From assembly GCF_000218685.1 (NCBI RefSeq), contig NW_006763291.1, forward strand, positions 2,760,308-2,824,307: a stretch of DNA of 64,000 nucleotides. Reading direction: 5' to 3'. A program made the translations under genes and the position numbers. Of this stretch, positions 21,922 through 33,997 are shown in pieces; position 1 is the stretch's first letter, and every line of letters starts with the position of its first letter. The notes beneath the pieces were generated by a model that did no database searches, was not told the origin of the DNA, and worked only from the letters and a program-made list of their open reading frames with translations. Source of the DNA: Serpula lacrymans var. lacrymans S7.9 (Eukaryota > Basidiomycota > Agaricomycetes > Boletales > Serpulaceae).

Positions 21922-24129
21922 GATCCCAACTATTGACTTTCCTCTTCAATTCAAGCAAATATGAGTGAGACTGGCGTTATGCATAGAGTCAATGTACAGA
22001 AGAGCTGTGAAATAATAATATTGCTGGCGTAAACCACAAATAAATTATTAATCCTTTCCCACATTCATTTAATCGGGGCCGAGAGTGGTCAATCCCATTC
22101 GGGAAATCCTACTCCAGTTTGTAGTTCTCAGCATAAAGCGTTCTTGCCAAAATCCAGCTTGAACTCACGGAGAGTTCCACTACTACGGTCATCTGGCAGC
22201 GATCCAGCTTTCTATCAGAACCTTCCTCAGACATGAGGTAGCTAGGTAGCCACTCGATATTTATTCGCATCCTTAAATTGCTAGTATCACAACCGCAGTA
22301 CATTCACGAATCCTACACCACCTTCTTCGCCTCTGCATACTACGCGCTCAAAGACAACAGCTTGCATGTTGGAGGGTAAGTATGCCCTGGATTTTCTTCT
22401 GGTTGGCAGTAAACGCGACGGCATACCGGATGCTGAATTGGAAGGCTGGCCGCCTGAAGTAACTCTCGGTCCTCCGAATCGCACTTGCCCGCTCACAGGG
22501 TAACTTGGCCTCCCCATAAATATCCTTATCATATTTTGTGCGGCGGTGACAATCGCAGTTTCCACAGAGAGAGTCGTCGGATTACTGACCGATAAGTGAC
22601 TTCAAAGTGTACCGTCAGTTTATGCTGCCACATAGGAATGTAGAGCACGCTCAGCGTTAGAAACCGCGACTTCGCCCAAGAAAATACAACAGGACTCACT
22701 AGCTACCGTGTCGCACACCTATGATATGCTGGGGGAAATCTCAAGAAGTGTGTATTGGCGGTCAATGGTAAACCTGAGGAGAAAGACAGTTCGTCCTTGT
22801 CAGTAGAGTGGTTCACTCAAGAAAAAACTCCTGAATAACAGACCTCTGGTTCTCTCTGGTGAGCTGTTAGGCGAGTGGTCGTTATCGAGTAAAATTACAA
22901 GCCTTTATAAGTTTTCCAGTACTACGATACTCCGTGTCAGCAGCCAGCAGCCAGGGCCCAGGAACACAGCTACTGTAGAAAGAATCATGATGAGATGAAT
23001 AGTTTACTAATGGCGCCACTGGCATCTTTCCTGACGACGCTGAGAATGGTGGTGAGACCTTACATTCATTGATATCGATGCTGTGTGGGTATAGCACCGG
23101 CCTTCACTTGAGACGCTCTGCATTCGATGTCAGTCCGAATTCTCTTGGATCTGATGGACAAATTTGCGTGCTTGACTCTAAAAGGGCTTGCAGGATAATA
23201 CGCTCTGCACAGCTGAACCATGTCGGTACGGTGGTCGTTTGGTTACGGTTGGAATTTTAGACACCGCGGAACACGGCATCTTAGTATATTCAACAGCCGC
23301 TTTTATACCTCTAATTTGCCCATGCAGTGTGACCGTGACTGTTGTGAGTATCAATATTATTATAAAATGTGCTTTGCAAGTAAAGGGAAAATTGGTGAAG
23401 ACAAAATGTCACGAATATGGAAAGGAAAATAGTTACTATATAAAATTTGTATGGTAAAGTTCGCAGGCAGGCCAGGGATTGAGTGCAAGGGGGTACAAGG
23501 CATATGTCAGCTGGAAATATTAGGTAAGCAGAAAGTCATGCTTACCTACTTTGCATGCTCAGTCAACCTCGAGTGGCCAGACACTTGATGATTGACTAAA
23601 AAAGGTGGATCGAGATGGTCTGACATTATCCGTGTACATCGGTAGACTGGCCATTGCTACGTAGCTTCTGTAGCTTCGCTTAGTGTCCGGACACAAACAG
23701 CATTATGCGTAGTGAACCGTTGCTACAAAGCTATTACAGACGCACTACATAACAGGATGCGTTGGTTTCTTGCTCGCACAATGAAAAATTGAATCCCAGA
23801 GTTTAATTCATAAATGGCCCACCACATAGTACAATAGCTGAATAAAAAACCAGTGAAATTTAAGTGAAATAATCCATAGATCATGGCGTTACAAGTGATT
23901 CCATAGGGCATATACAACGAGATAGCAGTAAAGCAGTAATTACATTCATTCCAGCTCTGAATCACTTGGAATAAAAGAAGCCCCTAGTTCGTCATCATCA
24001 CCATCACCATCAAATTGGTGGTTACCTTCAGTGTGGCTTCTCTGTAGCTTGCTACTCATTGAATAGGCATTAGGAATGCTTGAATGGACATTATACCACC
24101 TACCTCCCACGTCTGGCCCAGTCATCACA
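21922..24129. other. 2.2-kb region without a confident gene
   Basis: No family was recognised. One weak plus-strand candidate was noted near 22300-22450: a CACAACCGCAG acceptor-like site followed by YIHESYTTFFASAYYALKDN and a GTAAGT donor. It could be an exon of a small unknown gene, but no complete model could be built. AT-rich sequence from about 23300 leads into the repeat-rich island. Confidence 0.3.
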
Positions 24130-26519
24130 TCACTTCTTGACAATCGGCCCAATGATTTGTGAGTTCATTGCCTTCTCAATACTAGCTATGTGTGTCTTAT
24201 AGAATGATTGATACTTATCGGTCTTGAATTTGACGACATGGATGATGGATTGAAAAGCTATATTTCGAATCTTTTCTTCAATAGAACATTTGAGCTATCA
24301 AGAGTTGTCAGTAGATATGAATATGCATAAATGAAAATACATACAGCTGTGCAAGTGAGTGCCAAAGTCATCTTGTTTGGCGGTTGAAAGTTGTGCAGAA
24401 AATCACGAGTATAGGAGCATCTTCCAAACCAAAACCCAACCATCATTTCATCCAATGCAGGATGTCCATACCAATCTGTCCTCCCATCAGCCATTTGACC
24501 ATGCAGAAACATCTTTGTGTCTTTTCCCAGCCATTGATTTATTATGTGGTCCTCCCATTCCTTCAGTTTATCCGGATCTGACAATATGTTGTCGGCTGGT
24601 ACTGGTATATTATAATGATTAGCAGCAATCCATCCATAATCTCTAACCTTGCCACGCAGCGACGCGCCTTCGTCTCTGATCTATAGAGTAGATATTAGCG
24701 TTCAAGTAAATGAAAAAAATGAAAACTTGACCAATTTTCGAATACCTTTGTCGAGTTCGGGATCTTTGAAGGAGATGTTAGGTTTGCTATCACGATTGAG
24801 GATGCTTGATAGACTCACATTGGTAGCTGTCATTGGTTTGATTGATAGTGTTCCAAGCTTCCTCCTTGGTTTCAGTGCTCCGGTGAGGCTGCTCGGGAGG
24901 TGGCCCTTTGGCCAAGTATGGAAATCCCCAGGAGGTAGCGACCTCTTGGCCATAGAACATTTGTGCACAAGCAATCCTCTTCTGAACCTTTGGCAGGTAG
25001 AATGCCATATCCCAAGGTGTGGGTTTCTTCTCCTTCTTTGAATGTTGTTGGGCACGAGGCTTTTCGCCATCACATTTATCTCAAAATCAGTATTTGCAGG
25101 GTTTCTGTCTTCATCATCCTCTGTGTCTTGATCTTGCGAGTTGGAACATGAATCTTCAGAAGATGACTGCTGAGAACGACGGCGAGTACGGGAACGGCTG
25201 GAACAACGTGAGCGAGAAGCGGTATGAGACCTTCGTGAGGGAGCAGAAGAGTTGGGCGGTGTATGGTTTTGGAATTGCTGAAGGAAGTCCTGGGAGGGGA
25301 GATGGCGGGACACTTGTTGGGATTGATGGTCAGCCAATGTATCAGTGATCCTTCCAGAAGCCTGTATATGTAGGTATATCAGTAATGATATTACAGGGCA
25401 TATCATGGAGAATGCTACAAGGCAATGTTGATACATTACCTGAATCAATGACGCAGCAGCAATCCTTCTGCGTAAAGATGCTGTGGATGACACTGTACTA
25501 GAGCTGGCTGTAGAAGCCGTAGTAGTTTGTGGGACAGAGGGTCGAGTTCCTGTGCTGGGACTCATAGTTCCGGGGGGAAATCACATTTGGGAGACTGCAT
25601 TTGGAGTGCTGGGGGCCCTGCTACTGTGCAGAATGGTAGGTCGAGTTTCAGTGCTGGGATTAGTGGTGCTGGAGGATGGTGGCATCTGGGAGGCTATGTC
25701 TCGAGCCCAGGGGGCCCCACTGCTCCGCAAAATGGCAGGCTGAAATTTGGTGCTGGGGGCAGGCAACATTGGGCGGACCATACTTTGAGGCTGGCTTGCA
25801 GAAGGCCTGGATTGGACAACATTGGCAAAGCTAGGAGAGAAGGGCGGTGAGGTTGAAAGGGAGTTTTGACTTTGATCTTGAGATGGGCGGGTATGGGGTG
25901 CACTAGATAGAGGGGGCCACATGTTGGGGTTGCAGTTTGGGTAGGGGCTTGTGGATAGATAGTGGGAGTTTATAATAGGCTGCGAGGGCAGGGGATGTGG
26001 CTGTTGGCGGTGCTCTTGAAATTGGCCTATGGGAGGTAGCTGTGGTGGAGGTGACCGAGGAGGAACCAAAGAGTGTGTAGGCCGGGGATATTGTGTTGGC
26101 AGAGATGGAAATGGAGAATGTACGGGCCAGGGATGTTGCGCTGGATGTTGCACTGGTGTAGGAATTGGCAGGGGAGAATGTTGGGTATCGTGCTGAAAAG
26201 ACTGGGATGGGAGTGGCTGCGTGAGCAGTGTTGAGAAAGGGCGATGGATCGGAGACTGGAGTGTTTGAGGGGTCGGATGGGGTTGATCTGTTGAGCTGAA
26301 GGCTCCTCCAGCATTGTACGATGGGCCTCTGTATGGACGTGGTTGAAATGCGGGGAGTTGAGGGCCAGGATCGACTTGAGAAGTAGCACCCCGACCCAGA
26401 CCAGACCCTCTCCCTCTTCCTGAACCTCGAGGGCAACCAGGCCCTCTTGAACCTTGTATTGTCTCTAAAATACAAGTTAGATCTGCAAAAAAATGAGCAA
26501 CGAAAGACTCACCTGACAT
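24130..26519 (-). pseudogene. DUF6532-like protein gene with in-frame stop
   Basis: Minus-strand gene. The ATG at 26519 begins a 7-nt first exon (MS) spliced to ETIQGSRGPGCPRGSGRGRG. A 350-residue low-complexity region rich in Pro, Gln, Ser and His follows, then RS-rich sequence and an acidic stretch. The C-terminal part (RDEGASLRGKVRDYGWIAANHYNI ... PPNKMTLALTCTA ... KYQSFYKTHIASIEKAMNSQ) resembles the agaricomycete DUF6532 domain, of unknown function. An in-frame TGA at 25581-25583 interrupts the repeat region, and the frame continues on both sides, so the copy is probably broken unless an unseen intron removes the stop. The end at the TGA at 24130 is tentative. Such genes are multicopy in mushrooms and often lie near transposons. 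Confidence 0.55.
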
Positions 26520-26861
26520 GTTGAATAAGACTGACTGGGGACTTCAGAGTATCAAGCTGGGAAATCCTAAAATACTACACTACTCGAACATAAAAAGTCA
26601 GATTTTAATGTATGGAAACCCTGTATGTGTACATAAAAAACTAAGTGGATGCAATGATGTATAATACATGCAAAATGAGACTTACATGAAAGTGCACCAT
26701 GGTGTTGACAGTGCTTCATTATACTGTATAGAAGTTAATGAAAGAAACGTGTAATGACGGTAATGGACAGGATGGATAGGATTATGAACAAGCCTGATAC
26801 CATAATGTCTGTAGATCATGGCATCAGGCTGATACTAAGTGAGTTTAATGTAGACAGGCGA

Positions 26862-27278
26862 TGTAACAACCAAGAGTTAGTTACTCTGGCGCACACAAGA
26901 ACACACTATAAGGGTAGTGAATGGGGAGTGGTTACCCCTTAGGCTGCAGAGAGTTTGTTGGTTAACAACAGGAGGACTCGCTGAGGAGTCTCCTTGATCT
27001 ATTGGGGTATTTATACTAATACAGAGTGTTTGTACCTATGTACTGTACAGTTGATAAAAGTAGTGGCTAATGATATCAGAGGGCGTAGCCCGTGTGACCA
27101 GCTCCACTGCATGAGAGAGTTTGTGTCTAAAAGAAGAATAAAGGCAGCGCTGCGTGAGAAGGTGGAGTTAGAATGAAAAAGGAACATGCCGCATGGCACG
27201 GAGTGTGAACTATAGTAAAAAGGTTAAAATGGAGAATGAAAATTAAAGGAAAGGTCCAAAAATTGTGTTATCGTAATA
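26862..27278. mobile_element. Solo LTR, 417-bp family, copy 1
   Basis: Begins TGTAACAACCAAGAG and ends GTGTTATCGTAATA (the terminal CA mutated to TA). It is flanked by a perfect 5-bp duplication GGCGA at 26857-26861 and 27279-27283. The same sequence recurs in reverse at 47456-47871. No internal retrotransposon region is attached, so it is an LTR-LTR recombination remnant. Confidence 0.88.
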
Positions 27279-27483
27279 GGCGATGGTTTCTTCCCCAAGT
27301 CCAAATTTCCACACATTCACGCAGTTCAAAAGTTCAAGCCTTTCAAGTCAGGAATAATGATTACAACACTGCACAAAAACATGTATTGAGAATATAATAT
27401 AGTGTACACTACATTGCACAATCTGTACATTTTAAATACTATGCATGATGAAAAAAATGACAAGATCCAAGTCGGTAGGCATG

Positions 27484-28147
27484 TCACTCATGCCCATCAT
27501 CTGATCCTGAGGACTTGGAGGGCTCACTTGAATTCTCTGGACTTGATAGAGGTATCTTATCGAAGTCTGGAACTATCCCTCCCACCAAGCCATCCGAGTC
27601 TGCAAGTGGAATGCCCTCACGATCAAGGTAATGTCTCACTGCACCAACTTGTATGTCTGCCTTCTTTTTCCAAAACTGGGCCTCTTCGAGCTCATCCTTT
27701 GCCAGATCATGTACTAGTTCAGCCTCCTGTAATCAACATTTTGCTGTGTGCTCCGCAGAAGTGAGGGTGGCTCTGGTGGCTCGTGCAAGAGAAAGACGTT
27801 TGCGTGCAAAGTAAACATTAACTTCCTTGCTACGCTCTATGAAAGCCTGAGTCTCGTCAATATGGAAAAGAAGGTGAGTAGGGCAACCAAGCACTTACTG
27901 AGGTAAATAATTTCTTCATGTTTTTTTTGGGAGGCGGTAGGATGTCAAAATCACCTGCAGGAAGTCTGCATTTTTTGCTGCCTTTACTACTAGCAACCTC
28001 AAGCTCTGGCTCTGTGGGCTTCTCCAGGGGTGAGTCTAATGGACATGAAGGTAATGCTGTCCTTGGTTCTGCAAGGTTTATCATACTAAAGACTTGCGGA
28101 CATTGTGGAGGACTTGGAGGCTTAAGGTTCTTGATCTTCTCACGCAC
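27484..28147 (-). pseudogene. Small coiled-coil protein gene, 5' end missing, in-frame stop
   Basis: Minus-strand gene fragment of unknown function. It opens behind a CAACCTGCAG acceptor at 28147 with VREKIKNLKPPSPPQCPQVF, continues to PPPKKNMKKLFTS, and a GTAAGT...CAG intron joins AFIERSKEVNVYFARKRLSL. The frame then meets a TGA just after AEHTAKC but continues in the same frame with LQEAELVHDLAKDELEEAQF, DREGIPLADSDGLVGGIVP and an acidic, Ser-rich end (stop at 27484-27486). No first exon with ATG is present next to it. A terminal-inverted-repeat element starts 25 bp upstream, which may have separated it from its start. Charged heptad-like spacing suggests a coiled coil. Confidence 0.5.
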
Positions 28148-28351
28148 CTGCAGGTTGTGCCAACTCACTCACTGGCCATCAGGAAAAATGGGGGTAGCTA
28201 TATAGAGCTCTATAGCACTATAAGTACTCATAAAGCTGTTATAGTGGTCAAATCTGTTATAGAACCTCTGCCATCTATAGAGCCTCATATAGCTCTATAA
28301 ATGCTCTTATAGATGTTGGAAATTGTTGTGTGGCTGATAAAAAAAAATTAA

Positions 28352-28448
28352 CACAGACAGGACTTGAACTTTCAACCTGCTAGTCAGCTTTTGGGTGACT
28401 AAGCAACCTATCACCACACATCACATTTATCCACTACACCATGAGAGC
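28352..28448 (-). repeat. tRNA-derived pol III-like unit (SINE-head-like)
   Basis: On the minus strand, TGGTGTAGTGG matches an A box and AGTTCAAGTCC matches a B box about 60 nt later, followed within 20 nt by a run of nine T. The arms do not fold into a clean cloverleaf, so this is a tRNA-derived relic or SINE head rather than a working tRNA gene. Confidence 0.4.
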
Positions 28449-28760
28449 TTATAAAATATATATACAGGTGTTATATATTGACCTTTCATGGACTTAGATT
28501 ATTTTTTTACTCATTGTCACTACTTATATTTAGATAAATCATTATTCTTATTTTATAAATATCAAAGATACAAACTACTATCTCATTAATACAGGCTATA
28601 TAATTAATTAATACTGTATGATTTATTAGCCCTTTTAAGCACCTTGAACTATATTATAACTATGACCTTCACAGCTATAGGAGCTATGCAGGCTGCTATA
28701 GGCTATAAGAGCACTTATAGTACCTTGCCTATAATAATATACTTGACTCCAAACACTTTT

Positions 28761-29457
28761 TGTAAGGACCATTTTATTATTTTCTTATCTTTGCTATGTC
28801 TTGGTTCTCGAACACTTTTCCCATTACGCCTCTGGCTCTAGGGCTAGAGGTATCGTTTGCCGTTCTACTTCTCATAGCCCTCACAGGCTTTCTTAACCAT
28901 CACTACCATTTTATATCACAGATCAGAGACTGGGTATCGCTCCCAGCCAGCCAGCACACTGAGTAGGGACTGGTAGTAGGCATCTCGCCAACCAGCTCCA
29001 AGCCCCAGTAAAGCCTGGTTATACTAATAACGCCTTATTTAGGATCGTACCTCATCATGAGGATACGGTTCCTGAACACATGTGACAATCCTCTATTATT
29101 AGTACAAGTCTCTCACCTGCTGATTAATCAAGTTAAAAGTTGTACGATAGTTACTCTCCCTTTTTCTTATTGGTCGATTGATTCCTCAGACCACTTTTCG
29201 TATATTCTCCTTTCGGTCTGAGGAACGGACAGTTCACTATATAAAGCCTTACCTATTCATGTATGGCTCCTTAGTTTTCTATTACTGAATTTACCCGCTT
29301 TACTCCTCAACAAGAACCTTTGAAGCTTACCTCTCAAAGTCCTCTACTCGCTATATTTACTAGCGTCTGTCGACCTCAAGCTCATTGAACCCCTTACTCC
29401 CTGCAAGTGCAGAAGGAGACAGGTTTCGTTTTTGTTATAGTTTATTGTTGCCTCACA
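28761..29457 (+). mobile_element. Solo LTR, 697-bp family, copy A
   Basis: Runs from TGTAAGGACCATTTTA to GTTGCCTCACA and is flanked by the perfect duplication CTTTT (28756-28760 and 29458-29462). It is nearly identical to the reverse complement of 34798-35495 and homologous to 47011-48123. It lies inside the terminal-inverted-repeat element, so it is younger than that element. Confidence 0.92.
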
Positions 29458-29781
29458 CTTTTGGCCTCTTTCTATTACTGAAGAAGTTTATCACATTAAT
29501 CCAGAGTTTGAGCAAATTATAGATACTTCTCCCCTTGGTTAAGATTTTGCCTACTACTATGCTATAAGAGCTATAAGAGCTATGATTGCACTGATAGTAC
29601 TATAGTTTCTATGAATGCATTTATATATATAGAGGTGGTGGCTATATAGCGCTATATAGCAAAAGGGTTTTTCCTGATGGCCAGGGATCAGTGATCTTGT
29701 TGATGCCATGATCACATTCAATTGTCAATCATCCTCATGATACCTCAAGGTATGCGCACCGTACTGATATGCACAACTAGA

Positions 29782-29847
29782 CTTTCTTTAGGTACAAGTG
29801 AGGTTGAGATCGAGAGGGTGAAAAAAGCTTTCTTTAGGTACAAGTGA
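29782..29847 (+). repeat. Two 20-bp direct repeats upstream of the Plavaka transposase
   Basis: CTTTCTTTAGGTACAAGTGA occurs identically at 29782-29801 and 29828-29847. The repeats lie about 170-240 bp before the transposase ATG and may be subterminal transposase-binding repeats or promoter elements. Confidence 0.55.
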
Positions 29848-30016
29848 CCATGTCAAAGTCCGCAGAAATCTTTCTCTCTAACTTGCATCCCTCCACTCTC
29901 TAAGTCCGCAATCAGGTCAGTTTTTTGTTTATAACTCACAACCGCTTTTACTGTGCTAAATATTTTCCTGGCCTTAAATTACCCTTCGCCTTCTATAGCT
30001 CCTCATCAACCAAACG

Positions 30017-33000
30017 ATGGACCCCAATATGTCCCTCGCTTTTCCTGGTTATTCCACTCCGCCTGCTTCAACTTCTAACACTGACTACTTTTGTTTGAAC
30101 TGTGCAAGAATATTCCAGAGCCATGAAGAACTAGAACATAATCTCTCATCTCCACAAAGCAATTGTGGGCAATGGCTTGCGGACGCTGATCCAGAATATG
30201 ATAGTGATTATTGCGACGACCCAGAGACTGCACTGGATAGTAAGTAATTTTAGCCCCAATGATTTTCATATAATGACTTTTGTATGCTAGTGGTCAATGA
30301 TCCTGGTGACGACTCTCAGCTGTATGGGAGTGACTCTGAGGATGATGAATATGAAAATTTGCATGGGGGGACTGAGGAGGAACATAGCGAAGCAGCTATC
30401 CCAGTTCCTATGGATGTTGAACCCGACAGCAATGCTCGTCATGTTGATGAGCCTGCAGTTAGTAATAGCTATGATTTGCATTCTAACAACTCTACAGGGT
30501 CTCGAGATGCATTCGGTATAACCAGAGATTGTCATCCGAACAAGTCTTCAAGTTGGCCTGGTGGTCGGAATTACTTACAGAAAATGGATGAAGACATCTT
30601 TGTCCATATTCGAAAGGAGAATCTACACTACCCATTCACATCACAAGAAGAGTGGGGTTTAGCGAACCGGCTGAGTTTGACCTCATTATCCCAACAGAAA
30701 ATTGACACATTCTTACGACTTGATAATGTAAGACTTTTTCATTATTGTTTTCAATTTCTAATATCCTCAAACCTGCAATTACAGGTTAAACAACAGGATT
30801 TATGTTATACTACCGCTAGGGACATTCAGACTCAAATAGAATCATTGCCGGATGTCCCACACTGGAAGCATGTAAACATTACGGTGGGGCCTTACAAGAC
30901 AAAGCGCCCCATAACACTGTACTATCGAGAAGGTATAGAAGTAGTCGACATGCTCTTCAGTAACCCTGTTTTCACTTCATCCATGGATATGGAGCCCTAC
31001 AGGTTATATGAGCAGACAGAAAGAGGGGAAAAACGAGCATATGACAAGTTCATGAGTGGAGAGCTTGCGTGGGACTTGCAAGTAAGTGATGTTTTTTTGC
31101 TACTATATATGTGTTTTATGTGATTAGTCTTCAATTCCCAGTGGTAATACACTTGTGGGTATCATCACCGCTTCTGACAAAACCCCACTGACTGTAGGAA
31201 CCGGCAACTTAGAGATGCATCCAGTCCTCCTATCTCTCGCAAACATACACCCATCAGTTTGAATAAAAGCCTCATCTCATGTGTTTGCTTTGGTCGCCTA
31301 CTTACCCATTCCCAAGTTCATCGATGTTTCTGCCTCCATTCAGTCAGTTTTATCGGCACAAATATATCATTTCTGTATCAACATTGTCATGGCCAGCCTG
31401 AAGGAGACTTGGTGTACACCACATTTGATATCTGACCCATTTGGGCATCTCCATTGTGTACACACACCCCTAATATCTTGGATCACAAATTTGCCTGAAC
31501 AGCTGCTGATCTCATGTATGTCTGTGAAACACTCACCCATCTCCACCTCCAACTCTCGTCATTTTGGTAATCCTACACCTCAACCAATCTGTTCTCAAGA
31601 GCTAACACTAAACACCATTGAGAAGGTCTGCTCTCTTGTTAATGCGAACAAAATCAACCTGTTTCATAAAAAATGCAAAACTATGCATTTGAATGGGGTA
31701 ACAGAGCCATTTTGGCGTGATTGGGGGATGGCCGACCCTTCAATATTCCTTACTCCCGATGCGCTACACAACTGGCATAAATTTTATTATGACCATGTTC
31801 TCAAATGGGTGATCAACATCATTGGGGGCCCTGAGCTTGACCTGCGACTCTCAGCTCTTCAGCCAAGAGTTGGAGTGCACCATTGGTCCCAAGGAATCTC
31901 CCAAATCAAGCAGTGTACCGGCCGTGAACATTGCGAACTCAAGAAGGTTCTCATTGCTGTGTCAGCAGGTGCTGTTTCTAATGACGCCCTATGTGCACTC
32001 CGTGCCATAACAGACTTCATATTTCTGGCACAAAGTCTGTTACATACGGGCAAAATAATGCACACAATGAATGAAGCTCTCCGACAGTTTTACCATTATA
32101 AAGGGAGTATCTTTCAAGCAGGTGGTCAACGAGGTGCAAAGAAGAATCTACTCAAGCATTTCGAAATCCCAAAGCTGGAACTTATGCACCATGTAGAATG
32201 GAGTATCAAGCTGCTTGGGGCACCTTTCCAATGGACCAGTGATATAACGGAGCGCTGCCATATCACGCTAGTCAAGACACCATATAGGGGTTCAAATCAC
32301 AGAGATTTTCATGGCCAGTGCTGCCGCTTCCTGGACCGCCAAGAAAAACAATGTTTCTTCCAACTTTACACCACCTTAAAGGAAAACGGTGCAAGTCTTA
32401 TCAATTCCATGAAACAAGGTGTCGGTTTGATTTCAGTCCATTATCCTGAGCTTATATGGCTTTCTCAGGTACTACCGGAGGAACAAAATCTACATTCCAA
32501 GAAGCTTATCATCTCGTTATTCAACAAGCCCCGCTCTCATATCTCATATGATCATTTCACTGCATTTCTTTTAACAAAACGCCCTCATGCACCCTCTATT
32601 TCTATTACAGATGCTACTACAACATATTCCATTCCTGATCTTTCGTCTGTTCTTGTGACATTTTTCGGTGTTTCCAGAAATGCCATTCCTTTCAACAGAC
32701 TTGATGTCATCTGCAAAGCCATTCTTTTACCCCCCCGAACAGTCCAGGCTCTTCCCCCGAGTGACACATTACCACATGGTCGCTGTGATACTCTCCTTAT
32801 CCGACATGATGAGGGAATGATGTTGTCAGCAGATGTATCAGAACATTGGTGATGTATTATGAGATCTCATGCCAGTACTTACTGACACACTATTCCAGGT
32901 TATATTGTAGCACAGGTTCACACCATATTTTGTCCTGTGCCTTCAAATGCACATGCATCCTCACCTCTGCTTTGCATCAAAATTTTTGATTATTCCCCTC

Positions 33001-33257
33001 TCCACTATGCCGAGGCCAATGGAGTTTGTTTTGCTATTCCAGCACCAAATATCCAGATGTATCTTGTTTGCCATCAATCTTATTCAAACAGCTTAGCTGT
33101 TGTCCCATTAACAGACGTCTGCCAAGTCATTCACTTGGTTCCAAAGTACAACAAGAAAGCCGATCCTGCAGCAACCTGTGATACGAGCATGAGAGTGTAT
33201 GATGAGTTCTATGTAAATAATCAGAGACATTTCATGCGTCTCTTGGTTATTAGATAG
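30017..33257 (+). pseudogene. Plavaka-type (CACTA-like) transposase, decayed
   Basis: The ATG at 30017 begins an exon with a zinc-finger-like pattern (FCLNCARIFQSHEELEHN), then acidic SDSEDDEYEN exons and LPDVPHWKHVNITV ... LYYREGIEVVDMLF. The main exon has the family blocks DKTPLTVGTGNLEMHPVLLS, SHVFALVAYLPIPKF, FGHLHCVHTPLISWI, FWRDWGMADPSIFLTPDALH, HHWSQGISQIKQCTGREH, FIFLAQ and WSIKLLGAPFQWTSDITERCH. The C-terminal exon reads VPLTDVCQVIHLVPKYNKK ... YDEFYVNN. A TGA at 31260-31262 falls where relatives have Arg (between HPSV and IKASSHVFA), and the last splice junction does not keep frame. It is therefore inactive unless read through. It would have excised and inserted a CACTA-like DNA transposon; its terminal repeats could not be identified. 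Confidence 0.8.
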
Positions 33258-33997
33258 CGCTTCAAGCTTTCTTGTATGTTGTGTAGTCAATGGCCCTTCT
33301 GTACAATGTATAATCTAGCAATTCAACCACCGTCATTTTCGACGTTCAACAGCCAGCTGCAGCTACTAGTATCAATGAAATCCAATACCTTCAGCATTGA
33401 CTCGGCACTGTAACATGAATCTTAGCTCTCCTGCCATTATTTTCTACGATATGTACACCACCTATAAGGACTATAGAATACTATTGACGACTACGCCAGA
33501 CTACATCGGCAAGGAATCACTATGGCTTGGCTAGCGAGTATCCAGATGTATATTGCTGGGAAAGCGGAGTGACTCGGTTTATACCCTTTACCGTTTGATA
33601 GCTCTTTGATGATGCGAAGTTGGGCTTCAGAGCAACACCGTGTGCCGATGGCCTGTGCTATTGACAAACTTGATACCACCCAAGCCTTGAAATAGCTCCT
33701 AGGACACATTTTTGGGGTTGATAAGATGAAGATCAAGAAGGAGCATCAGTAAAATGTGCAACTCCTTGGGCAGCTTATTTTTGTTTCCAAGCAGTGTAAG
33801 ATAGGAAAGTTGAATATAATATGATAAAGGAAATTTAAGATGACGAGAAAGTCACAAGTTTGATGGAAGTCGCACAAGTGAGTTGGACATTTAACAAAAC
33901 TTAGTAAAGCTGCACATAAAGGCAAGATCATCATTCACAAGTGGTACAAACAAAAAAGCACCAAAAAGCGAGAATAAGAGCAGAGAAAAAAAAACAA

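Larger units (their letters stand above)
28172..29684. mobile_element. Non-autonomous element with 17-bp terminal inverted repeats
   Basis: Left end CTGGCCATCAGGAAAAA (28172-28188) and right end its perfect reverse complement (29668-29684). Both subterminal regions are rich in CTATATAG-type palindromes. Without the solo LTR inserted at 28761-29457 the element is about 0.8 kb. It has no coding capacity and carries a tRNA-like unit. No convincing target-site duplication was found, so its superfamily is open. Confidence 0.65.

Noticed and set aside
22366..22503. A 45-codon plus-strand frame (MLEGKYALDFLLVG...) as a small secreted or pheromone-like peptide
   Set aside because: It has no signal peptide and no CaaX end, and overlaps a GTAAGT donor-like site in another frame. 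There is not enough evidence for a gene.
24702..25565. RS-rich minus-strand frame as an independent SR protein gene
   Set aside because: It is in the same frame as, and directly continues, the DUF6532-like gene beyond the in-frame TGA.
25581..26519. Long Pro/Gln-rich frames on three reading frames around 25.5-26.5 kb as separate genes
   Set aside because: They are shadows of one low-complexity coding region; only the frame continuing into the DUF6532-like part joins known domain sequence.
28150..28330. TATAGAGC-type repeats as a CRISPR-like array
   Set aside because: The units are irregular short palindromes without uniform spacers, in a fungal genome; they are the subterminal repeats of the inverted-repeat element.
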